A stretch of 64,000 nt of DNA from Tipula vernalis (Eukaryota; Arthropoda; Insecta; Diptera; Tipulidae): positions 45,136,333 through 45,200,332 of the forward strand of contig OY282560.1 in NCBI GenBank assembly GCA_958295665.1. Direction: 5' to 3'. This document shows, piece by piece, positions 46,442-56,498 of the stretch. Under the pieces are notes generated by a model. The model searched no databases. It saw only the letters and a list, made by a program, of their open reading frames with translations, and was not told the origin of the DNA. Each line of letters begins with the position of its first letter. Position 1 is the first letter of the stretch. A program made the translations under genes and the position numbers.

Positions 46442-47873
46442 ATGGTACGGACAGCTAAAAATATTCAAAACAAGAATGGGCCACTGAGCCTTCCAGCACC
46501 CAAAGTTGGAAAACGGATCAGTGATGAACTCAGGCATTCAGTGCTAGAATATTATAACGATGATGATGTTAGTCGTATAATGCCTGGGAAAAACGATTGT
46601 TTAACTATTGATAAAGTTAAAGTTCAGAAACGTCCAATGATGTGCACATTAAAGGAGTGCTATGAGGGCTACAAGTTGAAATTTAAGGATGATGAATCAA
46701 AAAAAATTGGTTTTTCTAAATCTTCTCTGCTACATCCTAAAAACTGTGTTCAACCAGGAAGCAGCGGAAGGCATACAGTTTGCGTTTGTATAATACATCA
46801 GAATTTTCAAATTAATTATTCATGGAACTAGGATGGAAACTGTCACCAAAGGAAAAATTTCGCGATACCAGGACTGCATTTCATTAATACTATATAAAGA
46901 TCCAAGATCAACATATTATCTTCTGCAATGCGAGAACTGCCCAGGATTGGATAATTTTCGCGAATATTTGAAAAACGCATTTTTGTACAATGATTGTCTG
47001 GATGCTAAATTACCGTTTAATCAGTGGGTTTCAACTGACCGATGCAACTTGGAAAAATATTCAAAACCATTAGACGAATTTCTGGATTACTTCATAATTT
47101 AGCTGAAAAATTTGATTCCTCATTGCTTTATATCACTAACACAATCTGATTTCATAAAAAATAAAAAGTTAATTCTGGAGCCAACAGAGGTACTTGTTTC
47201 TTGTGATTTTACAGAAAATTATGCGTTTATAATGCAAAATGCAGCACAGGGTTTTCATTGGAACACCAAACAAGCGACTATTCATCCATTGTAATTTACA
47301 AAACTGAGGGAGGGATATTGCAGCACTACAGCTACATTATAATATCAGATTTTCTTCATCATGACGCTGTAGCAGTTCACTTGTTCATAGAAAAACTATT
47401 GCAGTTTTTGAAAAGGAAAATTCCGGATTTATCTAAAATTTATTACGTCACAGATGGTGCAGTAACACATTATAAAAATAAAAAAAAATTTAGGAATATA
47501 ACTAAAGACAAACAGGATTTTGGAGTTGATTGTGAGTGTCACTATCACTCAACTGAAAGGGACCATGCGATGGAGTAGGAGGTACTGTTAAGAGAACGGC
47601 ATCCAGAGCCAGTCTCACCAAAGAATATGATGGTGCATAACCAATGCGGAGGAAGTTTTCAAATGGACTAAAACATTGAAAACTGATATGGTTTTTGAAT
47701 TTTGTTCAAATACTGAATATAAATTGAAACAAATCAAACTAGACAGTAGATTAGAGAACTTGAAAACAATAAAAGGGACTCGCGATTTTCATGCAGTTAT
47801 ACCTTCAACAGAAGGCTACTTAAAATGTAAAAAATATTCAAATAGCGAAGATTACATAACAAGTAAATTTTAA
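46442..47873 (+). pseudogene. multicopy transposon-like gene of insects, frameshifted
   Basis: A collinear protein of about 470 residues over four frame segments: 46442-46831, 46833-47294, 47258-47578 and 47676-47873. Landmarks are DDVSRIMPGKNDC, GFSKSSLLHPKNCVQPG, TVCVCIIHQN, ENCPG and QWVSTDRCNLEKY. They are followed by LVSCDFTENYAF, NAAQGFHWN, IIISDFLHHDAVAVHLF, YYVTDGAVTHYKNKKKF and KGTRDFHAVIPST. I associate this order with a large insect/cnidarian gene family that spreads like a transposon. The Asp residues in CDFTENY and TDGAxxHYKN are plausible catalytic carboxylates (inference). A stop at 47577 lies where family members have a (C)DGxGG motif. No terminal repeats were found. Confidence 0.55.
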
Positions 47874-47879
47874 TCGTAT

Positions 47880-48876
47880 AAATATCTTTAAGTTTCTATC
47901 CCTATTTTGTAATACATTTTTTTACTGTCAATATTTTTGTTTTAAACTTAATTTTGAATCACAAAAACGTCATCAGACAAAAAACCTACTATTCGATTTT
48001 TGAAATTTTCAAAATAGGTAGAGTCATACTTAAACGAATTTTGCACGAAAACGAAAATTTTTACTAGTGCAAGTTTTTAGTATGTTCAATAGAATTAAAG
48101 GACTTAAAATTTAAAAAAAATAAAAATAAAAAAATAAAAATTTTTTTGTTAATCAGTATTAACTTATCTTTAAAACGAGCCCTACATCATAAATATCGGA
48201 TATTTATTTTTCCTTTTAATAGCCATAAACACAACACCATGTTCATCATTTTTGTCAAAATTTGACACCCTGTATTTTAAACAACAGCAACAACAACAAA
48301 AAATCACGTTCTACAAAATTTTTTTTTTATTCAAGACTACAAATTCAAAACATAAAAATCATAAAATTAAAACACAACTTCCAAAAATTTGTGATTTGAC
48401 GTATTTTTCATCAAATGTATTTTCATTCATTCGCATAAAGTTCCTATAGTCTTCAGGTTCTGTTTCTATTAATTTTTTTAAAAGCGGTTGATGGAGAACT
48501 TTTCTTTTCACCTAGCCATTCTTTCTGCCAAATCCTTTTTTTTTGTGTTTTGTTTCACTCACTTTCCTCGTCTTGTTGTAGACACTCTTGAATAATTATT
48601 AATACAAGTAATTTTTTTTTTGTCCATTTTAATTTTGAATTAAATTGCGCTTTATTTACTCTTTACTTTGTGAAAAGCATCAACCAACGAAATAGAGGTT
48701 ATGTCATCTGTCATAGAGTCGAATCTGTGAAATCAATTAGAGCGTATGTGTAAATAGTTCAACTGAGTTGTACGATCCAGTTGTACAACTAGTCGTAGTG
48801 TGTATGCGCAGCATTATACATCTTAGCCGGCTTTAAAAATGACACTTATACATAGATAGATAATAAAATAAAAATT
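47880..48876. other. AT-rich intergenic DNA
   Basis: No supported gene. Homopolymer A/T runs are frequent, and a short CAGCAACAACAAC tract lies near 48285. Confidence 0.5.
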
Positions 48877-48900
48877 TTGAAATTATTTAATCGGTATGCT

Positions 48901-49236
48901 ATGTTTAGTATTGCTCATGCTGTTCTGTTGCCTGTTGTTGAGTTTGGTTATTCGGTGGGTATAGGAAACAAAAACTATAAACGTGGTAAACAGATTCGAA
49001 TGACATTCTCTAAAGATGCACGCAAGCTACCGTCTTTCCAGCTGCTGTATGATTTTCCAGTCAAAATAGCGTCTATGCCACTTGGCTTTATTCACGTGAC
49101 CATTCACAAAAGTCTAAATATGAAATCTTCAACAAAATTTCCATGTATGAGTAAAGTCGCGGCTACACGAATGGAAAATATAGACCAACGTTGGAGATTT
49201 GTTCAAAAAACGAATCGTGTAGACAGAAAAAAATAA
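48901..49236 (+). CDS. ORF of unknown function overlapping a MITE
   Basis: An open frame of about 110 codons from ATG near 48901 (MFSIAHAVLLPVVEFGYSVG) to TAA 49236. The first half has normal-looking composition with a hydrophobic N-terminus. The last ~25 codons lie within a MITE-like repeat. No family recognised, so it may be chance. Confidence 0.2.
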   Translation: MFSIAHAVLLPVVEFGYSVGIGNKNYKRGKQIRMTFSKDARKLPSFQLLYDFPVKIASMPLGFIHVTIHKSLNMKSSTKFPCMSKVAATRMENIDQRWRFVQKTNRVDRKK

Positions 49237-49322
49237 CAAATACAAATAAATATTGGCACATCGTGTAGACAGTTAAATTTTATTGCACCAACATTTGTCC
49301 AATATTGTCTAGCCGCGGCTTA
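49156..49322. mobile_element. short MITE with about 30-bp imperfect terminal inverted repeats
   Basis: AGTCGCGGCTACACGAATGG at the left is mirrored by AATATTGTCTAGCCGCGGCT at the right. Both ends continue with a GACCAACGTTGG / CCAACATTTGTCC pair. Flanks TAA (left) and TTA (right) fit PIF/Harbinger-type targets. CATCGTGTAGACAG also repeats internally. No coding capacity. Confidence 0.5.
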
Positions 49323-50019
49323 AGGATGGAGATATGGCCATACTGAAATTTAATCGTTTGTATTTTTATTTGTCAACAAATAAATTATAGATTTCAATTT
49401 TAAATTAAACAATTAATGTCGATAAGGTTCGTCCTCCAAACCCAATATAGAACAACTTATTAACTTTTTAAACCAAAAATGTAACGCAATTTAAATACTG
49501 AACGAACGGCAGCATTCTATCGGCATTGATTTCTCAGCCCCATCGAAGAGGCTTGAAATGATTCAGTCGATACTCGCTTATACATAAAGGTTTTCACATA
49601 ATACTTTTGCGAGTTGAGCGTGAACTCGCCTGTTGTTTTTTTTAAAGTATTTGCTTCAGTGGGCGAGAAAAATTTTCTATTCTTACACAATCTGTATGTA
49701 GATGTGAAAATACTGAAAAAATATACTTCGTTTTTTTTTTTTTTTTCATTAATTATGGTTATACACCAGTAAATTATGGTTACATAGCACAGTGAAAACA
49801 ACTCTTTTCGAGTACTGGAACATTTTTTTTACTTCTCACACCTCAAGTAAATCTATATTTTTATCTCGCTTTACTTTTACTGATAAAAATACTTTCCTAA
49901 TGGAAATCAGGCCTTATATCGCAGCATCCTTTTGACTCCAGAAGTTTTTGTTTTTCAATAACATAACATAAATAAAAAAATATCATGGATGTGGTTAGTA
50001 AATATTACTAACCAGTATG
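49323..50019. other. unassigned DNA
   Basis: A 94-codon minus-strand frame at 49517-49801 without ATG support or known motif is present. Nothing can be assigned. Confidence 0.4.
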
Positions 50020-50296
50020 TGTAACAGCGCTTATTCTGGCTGAAGAAGGATGGTGTCACCGTGATTTTGCTATAAGACTAAACGGTTATCACACAAAAAT
50101 TTCTCGTGTGGCTAAAAATTACAGAGAAACACATAATCATGAAAGATACCTCGTTAGGGAGCAAGTGAATTGGACTCTCTATGCTTGGAAATGCGTTATG
50201 TACATGGATGTGTCGTCATGCTTTCGGTATTCTTCAGATCGATGTCCAATAGTTTTTCGATGGCCAAATCAGTATTATGCGCAGTGAAGCGACGTT
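50020..50296 (+). pseudogene. Tc1-like transposase, left part
   Basis: LILAEEGWCHRDFAIRLN and KISRVAKNYRETHNHER mark the N-terminal helix-turn-helix. After a deletion, REQVNWTLYAWKCVMYMDVS corresponds to the first catalytic Asp block (W-x2-V-(M/L)-(F/Y)-(S/T/M)-D) and PIVFRWPNQYYAQ to the RRP-N-E-R-Y segment. The frame is interrupted at 50296 by the 3' tail of a minus-strand LINE and resumes at about 52243. Confidence 0.65.
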
Positions 50297-52243
50297 TTAT
50301 TTATTTATTTATTTATTTATAGTATTTATAAATAATTTAGTATTAAGAGGAAAAGCACACATGGAAACAAAGCAATCGAAACAAAAAAAGAAAAAAGAAG
50401 TTGCTTCCATTAGGCATAAAAACCTCTTAAATTTTTTCAAACAATTTCCACCTCGTGCTTACACATTCTATTTTGAGCAGTAGCTCATTTACAATAAAAT
50501 GTACAGCACGAGGTGAAATAATATTAAAAATTAAAAATTAACAAAATAACATGGTTATTAAAAATAAATTAAAAAACTACGTATTGCCCATCAATCACGC
50601 CACTCCAAAAATTTTGACCTAAATAATTTTGCCGATCCTAATCTCTTAATTTCCAATGGAATTGAATTCCAAAGGGAAACTCCCCTAACACAAAATGACG
50701 CGTTTAACGACCTACAACAATTTTTAGCCGGAATTAGGCGGAAGTTAGAGGAATGAAACCTACTAAACATTAATTTCCTATATAGATAACAAGGCTCCTT
50801 AGCTTTAAGAAGTTTAAAAATAAAAAGACAAACGCGAAATTCGTAAAAAATAGATAAACTACATTCTAAAACAAGGCTAGAGTAGGCAGAAATATGATCG
50901 AACTTCCTAATACCAAAAATAAACCTGGTACAAGCGTTGAAACATCTTTGGAGAACATTCATATTTTCCTGAAGCATACCGAATAAAACTATGTCACCGT
51001 AAATAAAATGAGGAAGAAGATAAGACAAAAACAATTTTTTTCTAAACTGACTATCAGAAAATCCAACCACTTTATACAAACAACTAAGCATGCCAAAGAC
51101 CCTCTTACTAATAGTAACTAAATGGTCACCCCAAGTAAGAGTTTTATTAATAACTAAGCCTAAATCCCTAACAGTATTTGAATATTCAATTAGCGAACCC
51201 TGCAGAAAAATACCAGGAAAGGACGAGGTATCTAACTGTTTTTTATAAATTATAATCGACTGAGATTTATTCGCGTTTAAAACGAGCCTGTTAGAGACCG
51301 ACCAGTTAACGATATTACTTAAATCTTCATTTATCAGACAAATATTCCTAACAATAGAATCCTGATCTAAACGACTATTTCTATAAATTTGAACGTCATC
51401 AGCGAAAATATGAAATGAACAATGTTGAATGGAGGATTCTATGTCATTTATGTACATAGAAAATAATAGAGGACCCAGCACTGAATCCTGAGGCACGCCG
51501 GAAATTACAGGAAGGAAATCAGACAAGGAATTGTCGAAAAAAACTGCCTGAGAACGATTAGAAAGATAGTTAAAAATCAATTTGGCAGCAGAAAGCGAAA
51601 ATCTAAACTGAGATAAGAGTTTATTGAAAAGAATTCTGTGATTAATAGAATCAAAGGCCTTAGAAAAATCTAACAAAGTTAAAGAAGTTAATTCCCTATT
51701 ATTCATATTACGCCTAATATCATCACATACATTTAATAACGCAGTAGAAGTACTATGAAATTTTCTAAACCCAGATTGGAAGCAACTAATTAAACTATTG
51801 CTATGTAAATGCGATTGAATTTGATTTTTAACAACTATCTCGAAAGCCTTAGAGAGAGAACTTAAAATGCTAATTGGCCGAAAATGGGATAGCTCTAAAG
51901 GATTACTGATCTTTGGAATCGGGATTATTTTACTTAGCTTCCACTGATCTGGATAGGAAGAGGACGTGAGAATAAAATTGAAGATATGTAACAAGTATTT
52001 TGAGACGAAAGGGAAAACTACCTTAACGAATTTTAAATTGACGTTATCCAGACCAGAAGATTCCGATTTAACCTTCCAAATAGCAGATTGTAAATCCTCG
52101 AGAGAAATATTTGAAAACGAAAACGAATTAGAGGACGCGTTAGAGAACAAATCGACGGAACTACTGCCCGAGTTCAGACTACAGCAAAAATAACTATTAA
52201 TTTCATTGGGTTTGAAATCCCCACTTGAACTAATCTTGTTATT
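50296..52243 (-). mobile_element. 5'-truncated LINE inserted in a Tc1 element
   Basis: On the minus strand it comprises the C-terminal RT half of ORF2, a 3' UTR with a conserved hairpin (50449-50515) and a (TAAA)n tail (50296-50319). The 5' border at about 52243 and the tail border at 50296 both abut TTTTATTT, an 8-base target duplication that overlaps the tail. Removing the element brings the two Tc1 parts into the same protein context. Endonuclease is missing by 5' truncation. RT type and lack of RNase H suggest the CR1/Jockey group. Confidence 0.75.
50591..52237 (-). CDS. LINE reverse transcriptase ORF, intact but 5'-truncated (CR1/Jockey-like)
   Basis: At least 519 codons are free of stops, and the frame continues upstream to about 52225 (SSSGDFKPNEINSYF), so it is truncated by insertion, not by decay. 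RT motifs appear in order: KIIPIPK and FRPISILSSLSKAFE, CFQSGFRKFHSTSTALL, LTSLTLLDFSKAFDSINH (catalytic Asp), VISGVPQDSVLGPLLF (G-Q changed to Q-D), and FHIFADDVQIY (FADD). LGLVINKTLTWGDH follows, with a C-terminal SLWNSIPLEIKR element. The single odd change is PQDS for the usual PQGS. The preserved frame implies a recent insertion compared with other elements here. Confidence 0.8.
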   Translation of the reverse strand, partial: KISSSGDFKPNEINSYFCCSLNSGSSSVDLFSNASSNSFSFSNISLEDLQSAIWKVKSESSGLDNVNLKFVKVVFPFVSKYLLHIFNFILTSSSYPDQWKLSKIIPIPKISNPLELSHFRPISILSSLSKAFEIVVKNQIQSHLHSNSLISCFQSGFRKFHSTSTALLNVCDDIRRNMNNRELTSLTLLDFSKAFDSINHRILFNKLLSQFRFSLSAAKLIFNYLSNRSQAVFFDNSLSDFLPVISGVPQDSVLGPLLFSMYINDIESSIQHCSFHIFADDVQIYRNSRLDQDSIVRNICLINEDLSNIVNWSVSNRLVLNANKSQSIIIYKKQLDTSSFPGIFLQGSLIEYSNTVRDLGLVINKTLTWGDHLVTISKRVFGMLSCLYKVVGFSDSQFRKKLFLSYLLPHFIYGDIVLFGMLQENMNVLQRCFNACTRFIFGIRKFDHISAYSSLVLECSLSIFYEFRVCLFIFKLLKAKEPCYLYRKLMFSRFHSSNFRLIPAKNCCRSLNASFCVRGVSLWNSIPLEIKRLGSAKLFRSKFLEWRD

Positions 52244-52560
52244 TTATTTGGTGGCGAGTCTGAAATGGTATGGAGTAGAGTTTCATAGACAGCCTCCACG
52301 GAACTTCATGTAGGAACTAGCGGCTCTTTAAACAGGTTAGACGTTACGCCAATGCGTTGTAAATCTTATGCAAGTTTCGATATGAAAATGGAGTCGCGCT
52401 TTATAACTCACGATAGTCCAGTTACAAAAATTTTAAGGCTGGCTACATGAACTAAGCACACTTAAAGATTACCGACCCAAAATTTAAACGTGGCCAACCA
52501 ATTGCGAATGCGGTTTAGGCAATGGCAGCCTCGAACGATAAAATGGGCGGTGTCAAGGTT
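52244..52560 (+). pseudogene. Tc1-like transposase, right part
   Basis: FGGESEMVWSRVS corresponds to the Tc1 GGGSVMVWGG block. TELHVGTSGSLNR and SYASFDMKMESRFITHD follow, the last being the second catalytic Asp region (MHDNA-type). A TGA and divergence end it near 52450. It is the continuation of 50020-50296 across the LINE. Confidence 0.6.
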
Positions 52561-53998
52561 GTGGTTGCAATTTCGGCCTATTTTGGGTTAAGAGTGAATA
52601 TTCTTTGATATTTTAGCCATCCCAATCGGGAACGGTATGAGTGTAATGAACTAACATTGTTTGGTACATCACATGCATACGTCATACAAAATTTATGTAT
52701 CTTAATGATGGTCTTGGAAGTACATTTTACGGTCTTAACCTTTTCTGTAATTATTACAAAATAAAAAATCCAATAATTCAAAGTTAATTAATTTTATAAA
52801 TTGTGCACACGAACCCAACGTATTTTTGTAATCAAAATCTGCGTTCCTTTTTTTTTATGTGTTATCCATTAATTTTTAGGGGGTTTTTATTACCATTTTT
52901 ATATTTGTAAATTGAATCTTGAACTTGATTTCTCTTTTGGATGTTGAACATCACATATTTAAGTCGCAAAAACACAAAACAAAATATCGCTTCCTTGATG
53001 ATGGCACTAATAATATGACTGAGTGTTGCATTAATCAATTTAATTACCAAATCACTATAACAGTTGAAGAATTTCCCTAACCGCACACCGCAACGACAAT
53101 ATAAGATATATCAATGTTATCCATCGCCTATTGACATCGATATGCGGAACATGATACAAGTTCCTAAGAATTTTTAATAAATAAACAAACCGTTTATTAC
53201 TCTCAATTATAGTTAGATGTAGATGGTAAAACCCAAAACCGCAGCAATTTTGCTAATTCCAATTCATTCGGTTTTTATGTTACCATTAACTAACTGTCGG
53301 CCACAATATTGAAATGTTAAATGTGTGGTGAATTTGACGAGTCATTCAAATTGATGCGAATTAGTTCAATATAAGTGATTCATGACGTCAAATCATTTTG
53401 TTATTTTGTTATTTATTGTTTTGAAATCAACTAACCATGGTGGGTTGTTTTATTAGTAATGTACTCGTAATGGTAATAATGCTAAATTGCTTGTTGTTTT
53501 ATTTTGAGTTGTTGACATCTTAAATGGTAATTTCCCTTAGGCGTCGTACTCGTTTGTTTATTTAGTGAATTAATAAACTGATGAGTACGATGAAATGTCG
53601 GTGAAGGGTATAACCGCCCTGATTATTTCAAAAACACTTATGTTCAATATGGCTAGGTCAAACCACAATAAATTTTAATTAAGTTTTTATTACACATATT
53701 AGCTATATCTATATTCGGCTTAAAATCAATGATAAATCAATAAAAAGAAAATTGATCATAAAATTAGATAATAAAATTAAAAATAGAAAGAAATCAACAA
53801 ACCTTTAATATTATAATTTAGCACCATCTTTAAAACAACCTACACTTATACTTTCTGTGTCACCAATGTGTATGTGTACAAAAAGGTTACACCGCAAAAA
53901 TATGGCGACTTCCAATAAAACTCAATAATTATTTCATTCGAATTTATTTATAATAAATTTATATTAATTGTTTATAACAAACATGACTCTACATATAC
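52561..53998. other. AT-rich intergenic DNA
   Basis: No gene is supported. An imperfect inverted pair around TCGTACTCGTTTGTTTATT and its complement lies at 53546-53592. Confidence 0.5.
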
Positions 53999-55454
53999 TT
54001 ATTGGAATATAATACGATTTCCAAACTCAAGCATGCACCGGCGAATACCTTGCTGGCACAAATGGAAATCTTTAAAGGGCGGTGCTAAATTCTCATCCAA
54101 TATGTTAAGCATTTCGATATATTTGAACAGCGCTTTGCCATTTTCTCCCGCATCGAGTAGTCGATTGGCTGTACGAAACATTAAATCGGTATCCTGTACA
54201 GCTTTCAAACCTTTAAAAATATTCGTATGCGCACCACATTCAGTACACTTGAACATGAATTCATTGGTCTCGACCGGAACCACGATAATATTTTTGCATG
54301 ATTTATTTTCACATTTAAATCGCATCGCCGTTTCATCCATATTTTTGAAGAGTGGCCAATTCTCTTGACACGCAGCACACTCACAATCAAACCAATATTG
54401 TGTTTTAAGCGTAATTTTGCGTTCATCTTTCGCCACCTGTGTAAATATTGGACCATAATTTTCCGCTACCACTTCACCAGCTTTTATATTTTTAACAGCA
54501 CGTGCCATCACATTATTACCGCTATGATATCGTACTATCCCCGGATCACAACTATGATTGAAAAGCGATAGTGTTGGATAGAGTGCGGCACCAATAAATG
54601 TTGAATTCCCTGGATCTTTAATACCGTTTTGTTGAAGTTCTGATATTTCGTGAGCATTAAACTGAACTATTTGTAGATTGCGTAATATCAGACCGCCTAT
54701 ATAAGTCGTCGTTTTATTATTCAAAAAATATTTCTGCTCATTAAGACACTCGGCCAAGAAGTAAGCCATTACGGTACGTTGAAAATAATCTTCAGCACTT
54801 CGTTGGTCTTCATGTCTTACAAGATTATAGATTTTACGATAATCATCATTCTTCAGTTTGTCTGTAACCTCGCTGGTCAGTGAATTAAGTTCGTGTTGAA
54901 TATCTGCAAAGTATTTTTCATTTTTTTGTGAAATCATACGAAGTGCTAAATGGCAGGTAATCGAAGCACCCGACTGCCATAATATTGGTAATATTCCAGC
55001 TTCATATTGACTGGCGGTTGACAAAGTTTGGCACGATTCAGAGCAGTATACAAAATTAACGCTTTTCGAACATGCCAACGGTGCCAGCGATCGTTTAAAA
55101 CAATGGGCACAGTGACTTTGTGAATACGATTCGAGTAGCACCGAGACGTGTGGTCGTTCCGAAACAATAATTTCACCAACTTTTATATTCTCACGCGCCC
55201 TAGCAAATCGACCTTCAACTTCACTAAAATCAATCGTTACCGAATTACTTAAGACATCTTTCTCATCTAACGATTTGTGATCACCTGTTGTCTCCTTGAT
55301 CTTATTATTGGTTTGATTTTTAAATTTTTTCGAATTTTCCTTCTCATGCTCTGAATTACGATGCAGCAATTTAATCATAACTTGTACATCACGTTCCAAT
55401 TTAGCACGCTTCTCTTGTGGTAATTGTGATTCATCAATTGCGTGTAATGCATCT
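53999..55454 (-). CDS. SMYD4-like SET and MYND domain protein, 3' exon
   Basis: The frame ends at TAA 53999 and is open for 499 codons. A splice acceptor TTTACAG precedes A-GAT-GCA at 55454, and residues before it (IY) are intron. Order of domains: basic linker; SET N-part (EGRFARARENIKVGEIIVSE); MYND-like segment (CAHC...C...YCSESC); SET core NHSCDP at about 314-319 of the open frame with ENYGP at 346-350; post-SET DCECAAC; then a zinc-ribbon pair (CENKSC ... CTEC) and helical C-terminus. This is the SMYD4 layout. Such proteins are lysine methyltransferases or adaptors. The MYND finger has lost ligands: the fourth Cys is Ser and the final His and Cys are absent, so it probably binds at most one zinc. 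Confidence 0.85.
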
Positions 55455-55875
55455 CTGTAAATATAATGAGAATAGACAAAACGAAAATGAAAAAACATTA
55501 AATATTTTTAAATTACATTAATTAGAATTCGATATTGATTTCAAATCACGACTTTGAAGACGATAAAGAAGAATAAGAAGGGAAAATTGAAAAGACCTAC
55601 CACTGTGATTTGTTATTACCGTTTTTAGGATTTATGATTAAGTAACTTAAATACTTTGCGGTATATTACAAATTAGAAAACACTTTATATCAAAACTGTA
55701 CAGATTGTATACAATGACTAAATTGTTGTTAGACACCAATCCCTAGGAATGCGCGGTTTCAGTTAAATAATAAAATGCAACTGGTTTAATAAGACCATGC
55801 TGTGCCTGACTTTGCATTGTATTAAATTGCGACTTTTCACAGAATGTTATTGGTATTTGAATGAAATAAACAAAC

Positions 55876-55982
55876 CTGCTCATGAAATTTCGCTCCTGTA
55901 TTTTCATTTTTCTTCGACCATTATTTGACGAAACTTTTTCCTTACACAATATTTGACATATTGGCCACCGAATTCGTAACAA
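55876..55982 (-). CDS. possible upstream coding exon of the SMYD4-like gene
   Basis: The frame RRKMKIQERNFMS ends at AG followed by a GTTTGT donor (55875). Its phase (two bases) fits exactly with the one base before GAT at the 55454 acceptor, giving S-R-D-A-L-H across a 421-base intron. ATG at 55982 is the furthest start in frame, but TPR repeats expected in SMYD4 proteins lie further upstream and were not found. The true 5' end is therefore unknown, or the gene has been truncated by repeats at 56 kb. Confidence 0.5.
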
Positions 55983-56465
55983 TTGACAAATACAGTATTA
56001 AAATTGTATATGAATAGCAAAATTTATTATTTTAAGAAAAGTGTTCTGGGAAAATTTTGATGTATTCTGACATATCTTTCACTGAAGGATTCTGACATAT
56101 TCTTCATAACTGAACTGAACGAAAAGTGTTCGCTGGTAATTAAAATGTGCTTTCTGTATATCGTGTTCTTACTTAAAGTTGTTACTGACTCGTTATTTCC
56201 CCTTTAAGCGGTAACCAGCGAATCAGAAAGAATCCTTACACAATTTAACGAAACTATTTACTTAAAGAATATTTGACATACCGGCCACCGAAAACGTAGC
56301 AACTGACAAATATAGTATTAAAATTGTAATGTGAATAGGAAAATTTATAATTTTAAGAAAAGTGTGCTTTGAAAATTTTGATGTATTCTGACAAATCCGT
56401 CAGCTTGCCAGTTAATTTTCACTCTATTAAGTGATAACTGAACTGAACGAAAAGTCCTTAAAGAT
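55928..56465. repeat. tandem direct repeat, period about 319 bp
   Basis: 55928-56150 and 56247-56465 share ACGAAACT, ACAATATTTGACATA, GGCCACCGA, CAGTATTAAAATTGT, TTTTAAGAAAAGTGT, AAAATTTTGATGTATTCTGAC and AACTGAACTGAACGAAAAGT in the same order. The first unit overlaps the putative upstream SMYD exon. The second ends at the LOA-type LINE. Confidence 0.7.
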
Positions 56466-56498
56466 TCGCTGGTCAGCAACATGTACTTTCGGTGGTCT

